This document shows positions 1 through 5,619 of a DNA stretch of 7,146 nucleotides, in pieces. The position numbers and the translations under genes were made by a program. Numbering within the stretch: position 1 is the stretch's first letter; each line of letters starts with the position of its first letter. The notes beneath the pieces are model-generated. The model had not been told where the DNA came from, searched no databases, and saw only the letters and a program-made list of their open reading frames with translations. The stretch is from Nitrospiria bacterium (lineage in GTDB: Bacteria; Nitrospirota; Nitrospiria; Nitrospirales; UBA8639), in NCBI GenBank assembly GCA_030430725.1, contig JAUIKP010000162.1:1-7146 (forward strand). Reading direction: 5' to 3'.

Positions 1-735
1 GGCATCCTGGAATGGGCTGCTCTGGTGCATAACCAATTTGGCATGGTGGTATGGGTGGTGCTGGGCTCTACCACTCTTGCCGGTCGGGATTTGTGGGATC
101 ATGCCATGCGGGTCCATCGGGCGTTGAAAATGGGGTCACTCGTTTCGGCTCGGGTGGAGGTAGGCCGGTTAGTAGGGCGGGATACGGCCTCCCTTACAGA
201 AAAAGAGATTGTTCGGGCAACCGTGGAATCCGTATCTGAAAATACGTCAGATGGTATCGTGGCACCGCTGATCTATCTTGCATTGGGTGGGCCTGCCTGT
301 GCGATGGCCTATAAAGCAATCAGTACGTTGGACTCGATGGTTGGCTATCGTACCGATCGCTATCGTGACTTTGGCCGGGCATCAGCCCGTGCCGATGATC
401 TTGTCAATTGGGTCCCGGCTCGGCTTACGGCGGTGGCCATGAGCATAGCCGCGGCCATTCGATTGGGTACCGGGGTTTCAGCCTGGAAAATTTCTTGGCG
501 GGATGCGCGACATCACCCCAGTCCGAATAGTGGTTGGCCCGAAGCGGCCATGGCTGGTGCTCTTGGCGTTCAACTCGGCGGAGGTAATGTCTATGACGGA
601 GTACTGGAAGTGCGTGCCAGGTTAGGTGATCCGCTCCTACCATGTTCCATGGCACTCATTCCGGTCGCATTACAGGTCATGGGGATTGCCTATGGGATAG
701 TGTTTATGGGGATCATGGGTTGGGTGATGTGGTGA
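1..735 (+). CDS. cbiB: Adenosylcobinamide-phosphate synthase CbiB, 5'-truncated by the window edge
   Basis: This integral membrane enzyme of late cobalamin synthesis joins adenosylcobyric acid to (R)-1-aminopropan-2-ol O-phosphate, giving adenosylcobinamide phosphate. The reading frame is open from base 1, so the 244 visible residues are the C-terminal part of a protein usually about 310-320 residues long. The GTG at 25 is internal, not the start. Diagnostic family stretches are ESVSENTSDGIVAPL, then AYKAISTLDSMVGY followed by RYRDFGRASARADDLVNWVPAR, and then HHPSPNSGWPEAAMAGALGV with LGGGNVYDG after it. The C-terminal 30 residues are hydrophobic, ending GIVFMGIMGWVMW, as expected for a membrane protein. 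The stop codon overlaps the start of the next gene by four bases, which suggests translational coupling. Naming caution: Pseudomonas nomenclature calls this gene cobD. The family call is secure; the missing N-terminus cannot be judged. Confidence 0.95.
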   Translation, partial: GILEWAALVHNQFGMVVWVVLGSTTLAGRDLWDHAMRVHRALKMGSLVSARVEVGRLVGRDTASLTEKEIVRATVESVSENTSDGIVAPLIYLALGGPACAMAYKAISTLDSMVGYRTDRYRDFGRASARADDLVNWVPARLTAVAMSIAAAIRLGTGVSAWKISWRDARHHPSPNSGWPEAAMAGALGVQLGGGNVYDGVLEVRARLGDPLLPCSMALIPVALQVMGIAYGIVFMGIMGWVMW

Positions 736-1856
736 CCCGGCTGGTTGTGCATGGAGGACACGTCCATCACATCGCGAAGGTGCTCGGACGACCGGTGGAC
801 TCCTTCATTGATTTCAGTGCCAGTATTAATCCGCTTGGTCCACCTTCTTCCGTGTTGAATGCGACGCAGCAAGCCTTATCTGCCTGTGGGCATTATCCCG
901 ATCCTTCTGCTGACGGGTTGCGTATGCGACTCGCGAAAGAGCATGGAATCTCACCGGACTCGATTGTGGTGGGGAATGGGTCATCCGAATTGATTCGAAT
1001 TCTACCTCTGGCTTTGTCTCTTTGCCAGGGATTTGTGGCAGGTCCTACGTTTATGGAGTATGAGACGTCTCTTCATATTGCGGGTGCGCGCTGTACGTAT
1101 GTCCTGGCTACGTCCGGGGACAAGTATGCTCCTCCCATGGAACAGCTTTCGCTTCTCGTAAAGGCTCTCCGCTCCGGTTTTCAGAAGGACCAGCGAAGGG
1201 GTACGGAATCACATAAGGCGGTGTTTGTTTGTAATCCGAATAGTCCGACAGGAAGAGTGGTGACGTCCCGATCCCTTCGAACGCTCTATCGACAGATTGA
1301 ACAAGCCGGGCTTTGGATGGTGGTTGACGAGGCCTTTATCGATTTTTGCCCCTCTCATTCCCTCATCAAAGAAATTTCGAACGCCAGACGATTGCTGATT
1401 CTCAGAAGTTTAACAAAATTTTATGGTATGCCGGGAATTCGTCTTGGGTACATGGTGGGGCCGACGGAGACGGTTGCCACAATCCGTCGGCTGCTCCCGC
1501 CATGGTCGGTCAGCCAGTTTGCGCAAGAGGCGGGTGTTGCGGCGTTAGATGATCTCAAGTACCGACAACGAAGTGTGAAGTTTATTCAACAGGAACGACA
1601 ACGATTTATGACGCGGTTACGTGGAGTCCCCGGTGTGCGGATCATTCCGGCATCCGCAAATTTTGTGCTGGTGGAGTTACCTTCGAAATGTGAGACAGCC
1701 GGTCTTGTTTCACGACTGGCCCGACAGGGGATTTTAGTTCGGGATTGTCAGACATTTTCTGGAATAACTCAGCCGGCACTTCGGCTTGCCATTCGCTACC
1801 CACGTGATAATAATAGGGTAATTCATGCCTTAACAAAGGCATTACGGGACAGCTGA
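732..1856 (+). CDS. cobD: Threonine-phosphate decarboxylase CobD (PLP-dependent, cobalamin synthesis)
   Basis: This cytosolic fold-type I PLP enzyme decarboxylates L-threonine O-3-phosphate to (R)-1-aminopropan-2-ol O-phosphate, the substrate of the CbiB enzyme encoded just upstream. Visible landmarks from the chosen start are HGG near residue 6, the family motif IDFSASINPLGPP near 25-37, the aminotransferase stretch CNPNSPTGR, VVDEAFIDF, and the PLP-lysine motif SLTKFYGMPGIRLGY with the Schiff-base lysine at about residue 229. The frame is open back to 642, but the N-terminus of known homologues begins just before the HGG motif. I therefore chose the GTG at 732, whose GTGA overlaps the cbiB stop. 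GTG at 729 or 747 is also possible. With the 732 start the protein has 374 residues, normal for the family. The closest alternative, histidinol-phosphate aminotransferase (HisC), is less likely given the SINPLG motif and the cbiB partner. Confidence 0.92.
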   Translation: MTRLVVHGGHVHHIAKVLGRPVDSFIDFSASINPLGPPSSVLNATQQALSACGHYPDPSADGLRMRLAKEHGISPDSIVVGNGSSELIRILPLALSLCQGFVAGPTFMEYETSLHIAGARCTYVLATSGDKYAPPMEQLSLLVKALRSGFQKDQRRGTESHKAVFVCNPNSPTGRVVTSRSLRTLYRQIEQAGLWMVVDEAFIDFCPSHSLIKEISNARRLLILRSLTKFYGMPGIRLGYMVGPTETVATIRRLLPPWSVSQFAQEAGVAALDDLKYRQRSVKFIQQERQRFMTRLRGVPGVRIIPASANFVLVELPSKCETAGLVSRLARQGILVRDCQTFSGITQPALRLAIRYPRDNNRVIHALTKALRDS

Positions 1857-1943
1857 AATCAGGAAATGACAGACGGACAATTGGCAACAAAGGCCTGTGA
1901 GTGCTACCAAGGGATAGCGTAGGAGGCATGTAGGAATCATGTG

Positions 1944-1952
1944 TGCTATAAC
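1944..1952 (+). promoter_or_regulatory. Possible extended -10 promoter element before the membrane-protein gene
   Basis: The sequence TGCTATAAC carries a TG dinucleotide one base before TATAAC, which matches five of six consensus -10 bases. No convincing -35 box lies 16-18 bases upstream. It sits in the 199-base gap after cobD, about 100 bases before the next start codon. This is a pattern match only. Confidence 0.22.
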
Positions 1953-2055
1953 ACCAATGGGATGACGGGCCCCATATGACCGGATGTCTTTGTAACCGGA
2001 ATGATGCATTCTCGTTAAATAAGGAGTTTTTCAAAGATCTCAATGGGTAACAGGC

Positions 2056-2535
2056 ATGTCGACTCAATTTAAAATGATCATCGGTTATGTTCTTGTTGTT
2101 TTCCTGGTCATAGGATTTTTTGTGCTGTATCGCTATGTCCAACCGACCGGGTATCATCTTCCAGATGATCCTCTTGCATTGGAAGCACTGGAGTTGGTCA
2201 AAACGCACCGATCCCGGCAAGGCTATACGCTGGACGAAGCGGTTCAGTTAATGGTGGATGATTTGGAAGCCAAGGGCATTCCGTTTCATGAGGGAGATTG
2301 GCAGGTGGCCGCACAAGGCGAGAATAAATATATGGTACGAAAAATAGTGCGAGAGAAGGGCTCCGTAGAGTGGATCGAGCGGGAATATGCCTGGAGAGTG
2401 GATAGTAAAGAAAAGTCGATTCGAGTGATTTCGTTGGCCGCCCAACAATTGATGCCCTTTGAGAATTTGCCGCCACTTCCCCATGGCGATCAAATTTCAT
2501 CTCTTCCAGGCATGTTGCGGTTTTTCCCTGTTTGA
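2056..2535 (+). CDS. Uncharacterised single-pass membrane-anchored protein, 159 residues
   Basis: I do not recognise this family. Residues 7-28 form one strongly hydrophobic segment (MIIGYVLVVFLVIGFFVLYR), best read as an uncleaved N-terminal membrane anchor. The remaining 130 residues are soluble, with an acidic helical stretch (DDPLALEALELV, then TLDEAVQLMVDDLEAKGI) followed by a charged, probably beta-rich part (NKYMVRKIVREKGSVEWIEREYAWRVD). There are no cysteines and no recognisable catalytic motif. The ATG at 2056 lacks a well-placed ribosome site: AAGGAG at 2021-2026 is about 30 bases upstream. ATG 2074, just inside the anchor, is the only other early choice. The gene follows cobD after 199 bases, so it is probably a separate transcript, and it converges on the Rieske gene. 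Membership of a cobalamin-related unit is not supported by the sequence. Confidence 0.72.
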   Translation: MSTQFKMIIGYVLVVFLVIGFFVLYRYVQPTGYHLPDDPLALEALELVKTHRSRQGYTLDEAVQLMVDDLEAKGIPFHEGDWQVAAQGENKYMVRKIVREKGSVEWIEREYAWRVDSKEKSIRVISLAAQQLMPFENLPPLPHGDQISSLPGMLRFFPV

Positions 2536-2543
2536 GCCAGTTC

Positions 2544-2577
2544 GAAGAAGGGACTGCTCGTAGCCTTCTCCTTATTT
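2544..2577 (+). terminator. Weak terminator-like hairpin after the membrane-protein gene
   Basis: AGAAGG at 2546-2551 pairs with CCTTCT at 2564-2569 around a 12-base loop. A T-enriched but interrupted tail (TTATTT) follows. It lies just past the stop of the membrane-protein gene, between two convergent genes. The stem is short and the tail poor, so the call is tentative. Confidence 0.25.
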
Positions 2578-2687
2578 CAACAGATCACTGTTCTTATCTG
2601 GATGCCGTGGAGTTCCCTCGATCCGTCTTGTGGTGATTAGGCGGTGAAAGTTGTTGGGAGGAAGGGCATTTTCAAAATTCCGGAGTT

Positions 2688-2700
2688 GTAAGAATCTTAC
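2688..2700. repeat. Small palindrome overlapping the Rieske stop codon
   Basis: GTAAGA, one central base, then TCTTAC form a perfect 6-base inverted repeat whose right arm contains the TAA stop (minus strand) of the Rieske gene. It sits where the two convergent transcripts end. No T-tract follows on either strand, so I do not call it a terminator. Confidence 0.3.
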
Positions 2701-3041
2701 TCTTGCCCCTTTTCAGACGTTGGTGGGGCGACATGGATGATGCCATCAACCACCTGGACTTCATAGCAGGGCACATTCCAGCTCGGGTTAGGGTTTTTTT
2801 GACAAACCCCGGTTTTGATATCAAATTTCCATCCGTGCCAGGGGCATTCGACGAAGTCCCCCTCTACGGATCCCTCTCCCAGTGGCCCCCCCGCATGGGG
2901 GCAGGTATTATCAAGGGCATAGATCACACCTTCGAGGTTAATGAGGGCAATGCCGTGATCCTGAAGCTCAATACTTTGACAGGTGCCTGGAGGGAGATCT
3001 TGAAGTTTAGCAACGGGATGAAAGTTCAAGGGCATGAGCAT
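2697..3041 (-). CDS. Small soluble Rieske [2Fe-2S] ferredoxin-type protein
   Basis: This is a 114-residue Rieske-fold electron carrier. Both halves of the cluster-binding motif are intact: Cys47-x-His49 in NTCPHAGGPLGEG and Cys66-x2-His69 in ECPWHGWKFD. It lacks a signal peptide and membrane segment, so it should be cytoplasmic. It is also too short to be a Rieske subunit of bc1/b6f or an oxygenase alpha subunit. The architecture fits the ferredoxin component of a Rieske oxygenase system or a NirD-like small subunit. No reductase or oxygenase partner is present in this window, so its partner and substrate are unknown. The start is ATG at 3041 or the third codon, ATG at 3035; no clear ribosome site separates them. 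The gene is a single-gene unit, divergent from the HNH gene across 143 bases and convergent with the membrane-protein gene. Confidence 0.9.
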   Translation of the reverse strand: MLMPLNFHPVAKLQDLPPGTCQSIELQDHGIALINLEGVIYALDNTCPHAGGPLGEGSVEGDFVECPWHGWKFDIKTGVCQKNPNPSWNVPCYEVQVVDGIIHVAPPTSEKGQE

Positions 3042-3063
3042 ATACTAAGTGGCCAAAACCCTT

Positions 3064-3092
3064 AATATATCAACTTCTTCATGGTGCAACAA
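3064..3092 (-). promoter_or_regulatory. Candidate sigma-70-like promoter for the Rieske gene
   Basis: Read on the minus strand, TTGTTG (3092-3087) is followed after 17 bases by TATATT (3069-3064). The -10 box matches five of six consensus positions and the -35 three of six, with ideal spacing. Transcription would begin near 3057, leaving a leader of about 15 bases before ATG 3041. It lies in the divergent intergenic region shared with the HNH gene. Confidence 0.35.
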
Positions 3093-3184
3093 GAGCCTCA
3101 TGGACTCTCTTGATTCTCTGGATTCGTCGGTGATATAGGAACAGGGTTTCTTCCAACCTGGCGAGGTCTCTAGAGTACGTTTGT

Positions 3185-3721
3185 ATGGAAATGACACTCC
3201 TACTCAATGCTACCTATGAGCCATTGCGAGTTGTGCACTGGCAAAAAGCCATCAATTTGTTATGGCAAGGAAAAGTCGAAGTCCTTGAATTTTATGATCG
3301 GGATATTCGAGGCGTGTCCATTTCCTTTAAATTGCCCAGCGTGATGCGGCTTCTCAACATGGTTAAACTTCGCTCGAATCATCATGCGGTGAAATTTTCC
3401 CGTATCAATATTTTTACCCGGGATCGGTACACCTGCCAATATTGCTATTCACGATTTCGCACTGAAGAATTGACATTTGATCATGTGGTGCCTATTGCCA
3501 AAGGTGGCAAGAAAACCTGGGAAAACATTGTGACGGCATGTTGGCGATGTAATAACCGGAAAAGCGGGCGTGTTCCGCATGAGGCCGGGATGAAGTTACT
3601 CAAGGAGCCTATCAAGCCTAAATGGACTCCACGCCTGACACTCATGATCGGCATCCGTCACGCTCCGGAAAGTTGGCGGGATTATTTATACTGGAATGTG
3701 GAATTGGATGCGGATTCCTAG
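3185..3721 (+). CDS. Stand-alone HNH endonuclease-family protein
   Basis: This 178-residue protein of the widespread bacterial HNH family opens with LLLNATYEPLRVVHWQKA. The N-terminal half (1-75) carries the family's LLWQGKVEVLEFY and PSVMRLL segments. The HNH fold follows, with Cys84-x2-Cys87 (RDRYTCQYC) and Cys119-x2-Cys122 (TACWRCNNRK) as the structural zinc site. Asp99-His100 (LTFDHVVPIAKGG), Asn114 and the CNNRK asparagines supply the metal-dependent nuclease centre. All key residues are present and the length is normal for the family. The physiological role is not established to my knowledge. It is commonly a lone chromosomal gene, so a defence role should not be assumed. The start is ATG 3185 or, two codons later, ATG 3191; neither has a strong ribosome site. 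A likely terminator follows at 3870-3901, leaving about 150 transcribed bases after the stop. Confidence 0.9.
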   Translation: MEMTLLLNATYEPLRVVHWQKAINLLWQGKVEVLEFYDRDIRGVSISFKLPSVMRLLNMVKLRSNHHAVKFSRINIFTRDRYTCQYCYSRFRTEELTFDHVVPIAKGGKKTWENIVTACWRCNNRKSGRVPHEAGMKLLKEPIKPKWTPRLTLMIGIRHAPESWRDYLYWNVELDADS

Positions 3722-3869
3722 ATCCTCTTGCTCCCCTGGTTCCTGATGGTAGTTTGCGGGGCCATACTCCTATGGTTGCCGGCGCCGGACTGCATAAAGC
3801 GGAACTTCATGCCCTCACAAGAAGCGAACATGACGCGTTGATGGGACGCGGGGAGACATGGTGCGCGAT

Positions 3870-3901
3870 GAGACGGGGGTAACACGACTCTGTCTCTTTT
3901 T
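3870..3901 (+). terminator. Rho-independent terminator, probably of the HNH transcript
   Basis: GAGACGGGG (3870-3878) pairs with CTCTGTCTC (3888-3896) over nine base pairs, two of them G-T wobbles, closing a nine-base loop. An uninterrupted run of five T follows at 3897-3901. The orientation fits plus-strand transcription coming from the HNH gene, which ends about 150 bases earlier. Confidence 0.6.
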
Positions 3902-3921
3902 CCCGGAAAATGTTCATTGCT

Positions 3922-3967
3922 GACCCGAATAGGCAGAACCCTCAGGATTTCTCTGCCAATCCGGGTC
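3922..3967. repeat. Two-helix inverted repeat, possible structured RNA or protein-binding site
   Basis: GACCCG (3922-3927) pairs with CGGGTC (3962-3967) and GGCAGA (3932-3937) pairs with TCTGCC (3952-3957). The two helices are separated by a symmetrical 4x4 internal loop (AATA opposite AATC) and closed by a 14-base apical loop. No T-tract follows on either strand, so it does not look like a simple terminator. It starts 20 bases after the HNH terminator and has no second copy that I could find in this window. Confidence 0.45.
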
Positions 3968-4091
3968 AAATGATTGAGGAATCTAAGCCCTGGCCTAGGA
4001 TGCTTGGATAAGAGGAATCGGTGCTTGCTCGGCCTGTTTCCGTAGACCACAATTTATACACCAGAAAACCAGAAGAGACATTCCTGATTCC

Positions 4092-4331
4092 ATGTCGACT
4101 TCCCGGTCGAGCAACATCGTTCCTTGGCATTTTTCACAGCGATACATAGATGAATCTCCTGTGGTTCAACCGGTCAGGCTTAAGGAGTCGTCAGAATCAA
4201 CAGGGAAGAGAGCCTACAGGCGTTTGGCCGATACCATGAATGAAGACCAAAAAATGAATAAAGCCTTGAGCACCGATTCTTCAGACGCGCTGACTCGGAG
4301 TGTGAATAAAAAATTGCACGGTACTGAATGA
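4092..4331 (+). CDS. Doubtful small hydrophilic protein, 79 residues
   Basis: I do not recognise this protein and it may not be real. It is hydrophilic, rich in Ser, Thr and charged residues, without cysteines, a membrane segment or a signal peptide, and probably mostly disordered. The sequence ends KKLHGTE. The ATG at 4092 has only a weak purine stretch (AGAAGAGA) about 15 bases upstream. Codon use is not obviously unlike its neighbours. It sits 202 bases before the metallopeptidase gene on the same strand. If translated, it could be the first gene of that cluster, but nothing in its sequence tells its job. Its alternative status is a chance open frame in a gene-poor stretch. Confidence 0.3.
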   Translation: MSTSRSSNIVPWHFSQRYIDESPVVQPVRLKESSESTGKRAYRRLADTMNEDQKMNKALSTDSSDALTRSVNKKLHGTE

Positions 4332-4482
4332 AGGAATGCTAAAAAAGATGGGCAATCTACCATAGGCCAAAAGGTAAAAGCTATGGAATTCAAGTGGTCA
4401 AAAAAGAATAGGTGAAGCCTAGGGTTTTGACCTAGAGAAAGAATGGAGTGAAGATTTTAGCGTCATGTTGCGGGTGATGCGG

Positions 4483-4512
4483 TATGGTCCCAAAGGGGCA
4501 TAGTCTGATTTT
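4483..4512 (+). terminator. Hairpin with T-rich tail shortly before the metallopeptidase start
   Basis: TATGGTCCC (4483-4491) can pair with GGGGCATA (4495-4502) with one bulged G and one G-T pair across a three-base AAA loop. GTCTGATTTT follows. It could end a transcript arriving from upstream or act as a leader structure in the metallopeptidase mRNA, since the start codon is only 32 bases further on. The bulge and the interrupted T-tract keep this tentative. Confidence 0.3.
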
Positions 4513-4533
4513 CACGAAGGTGTTTGTAATGAA

Positions 4534-5619
4534 ATGTCAATGCCGACAGTGGTATGGGAGGTTATAAGTTTGGATCTATTGCCTGACTGTCAGTCCCCTG
4601 ACACCGCAGAACCTGAATGGGTTTCCTGGACTGATGAACAGCTGTTGAATCTCCGGTTGTCCGATTTGAAGGTTCGCATTTCCGGAACTGAATTAGGGCA
4701 ATGCGTCCGTCAGTTATACCGCGAATTAAAAGATCACGGGTTAGTATTTCGTCCTCATATATGGTTATCTGACGATTGGTATTCCCCTGATGGTACGCCG
4801 GGACTTGCCGTGCCGTTTTATATGGGGCATCCGCGATTAGCGAAGCTGGAGCTCAATCAGATGTTGGAAGTGGAGGGTGGAACCCCGGAATGGTGTATGC
4901 GGATTCTTCGACACGAGACGGGCCATGCGATTGAGAATGCCTATCGCTTACGGCGGCGGCGCAGTCGTCAACAAATATTCGGGCATACTTCGGTTCCGTA
5001 TCCCGATTGTTATTTGCCAAAGCCCTATAGTAAAAGTTTTGTGTTGCATCTTGATATGTGGTATGCCCAGAGTCACCCAGACGAGGATTTTGCCGAAACC
5101 TTTGCCGTCTGGCTCACGCCGCACTCACATTGGCGTGAGCGCTATGCCGGATGGCCGGCCCTTAAAAAATTGGAATATATGGACGGGCTCATGAAGGAGT
5201 TGGCAGGGGTTGCACCAGTTGTGACGACCAGGGAACAGGTGGACCCCATTCAGCGATTGCACAAAACGCTCAGGGAACATTATCAGGACAAGCGGGAGCG
5301 GTATGGGCTGGACTACCCAAATTTTTATGATCGGGACTTGCGGCGTCTCTTTTCCGGGGATCCGGATCAATCGGCAAATCCATCCGCGGAGAATTTTATC
5401 AGGAAATTCAGAAAAGAAGTTCGCCGGAAAGTCGCGGCATGGACGGGAGAGTATCAATATACCATTGATCAGGTTTTACAAGATATGATGGCGCATTGCC
5501 GTGAACGAAATTTGCGATTAGCCGTTCCAGAAGAGCAGGCAAAAGTGGATTTTACGATTTTATTGACTGTGCAAACGATGAACTATTTGCATGGTGGACG
5601 ACATCGGGTGGTGTTATGA
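4534..5619 (+). CDS. Putative zinc-binding metallopeptidase (HExxH type)
   Basis: This 361-residue protein matches my memory of the bacterial family annotated as putative zinc-binding metallopeptidase. An N-terminal region (about 30-100: WTDEQLLNLRLSDLKVRI, then RPHIWLSDDWYSPDGTPG) precedes the active-site helix ILRHETGHAIENAYRL, with His127, Glu128 and His131 as zinc ligands and general base. The conserved HLDMWYAQSHPDEDFAETFAVWL (172-194) probably gives the third, glutamate ligand (Glu184 or Glu188). A charged helical C-terminal domain runs from about 225 to 361. There is no signal peptide or membrane segment, so it is likely cytoplasmic. The substrate is unknown. ATG 4534 is chosen; GAAGG at 4516-4520 lies 13 bases upstream, a little far, and is better spaced for an out-of-frame ATG at 4529. 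The stop overlaps the ATP-grasp start by four bases (ATGA), so the two enzymes very probably act together. Confidence 0.85.
   Translation: MSMPTVVWEVISLDLLPDCQSPDTAEPEWVSWTDEQLLNLRLSDLKVRISGTELGQCVRQLYRELKDHGLVFRPHIWLSDDWYSPDGTPGLAVPFYMGHPRLAKLELNQMLEVEGGTPEWCMRILRHETGHAIENAYRLRRRRSRQQIFGHTSVPYPDCYLPKPYSKSFVLHLDMWYAQSHPDEDFAETFAVWLTPHSHWRERYAGWPALKKLEYMDGLMKELAGVAPVVTTREQVDPIQRLHKTLREHYQDKRERYGLDYPNFYDRDLRRLFSGDPDQSANPSAENFIRKFRKEVRRKVAAWTGEYQYTIDQVLQDMMAHCRERNLRLAVPEEQAKVDFTILLTVQTMNYLHGGRHRVVL

Larger units (their letters stand above)
3722..4091. other. Gene-poor stretch downstream of the HNH gene
   Basis: I see no supportable protein gene in these 370 bases on either strand; the open frames have no recognisable motif and no convincing start. 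It contains a 10-base perfect palindrome CCGGCGCCGG at 3779-3788, a plus-strand Rho-independent terminator (3870-3901) and a two-helix inverted repeat (3922-3967). No tRNA-like T-arm or cloverleaf is evident. It may include the HNH 3' untranslated region and possibly a small RNA. Confidence 0.5.

Noticed and set aside
642..731. A longer CobD start (ATG at 642) giving 404 residues
   Set aside because: The extra 30 residues overlap cbiB deeply and do not resemble the family N-terminus, which begins just before the HGG motif. The GTGA overlap at 732 fits better.
3185..3721. Reading the HNH gene as part of a restriction or phage-defence island
   Set aside because: No methyltransferase, helicase, integrase or other defence partner is present, and this HNH family is a common lone chromosomal gene.
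3622..3882. An open frame running from inside the HNH gene past its stop, with a stretch (GLHKAELHAL) faintly like the deaminase motif HAE of RibD
   Set aside because: The catalytic context (PCxxC zinc motif) is missing, the frame overlaps a secure gene, and it ends at the terminator. There is too little to call a gene or a remnant.
3718..4050. A 110-residue minus-strand open frame in the gene-poor stretch
   Set aside because: It has no recognisable motif, an unlikely Arg/His/Pro-rich composition, and it runs through both the terminator and the two-helix inverted repeat.
2055..4100. The ten-base identity CATGTCGACT at two start codons (2055-2064 and 4091-4100)
   Set aside because: Identical ten-base words are expected by chance many times in a window this size, and the flanks differ.
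4360..4386. The inverted repeat CCATAG ... CTATGG upstream of the metallopeptidase
   Set aside because: Six-base arms with a 15-base loop and no T-tract are within chance expectation.
4427..4456. A possible promoter for the metallopeptidase (TTGACC followed by AAGATT after 18 bases)
   Set aside because: The -35 box is good, but the -10 box matches only three of six positions, so it is not listed as a feature.
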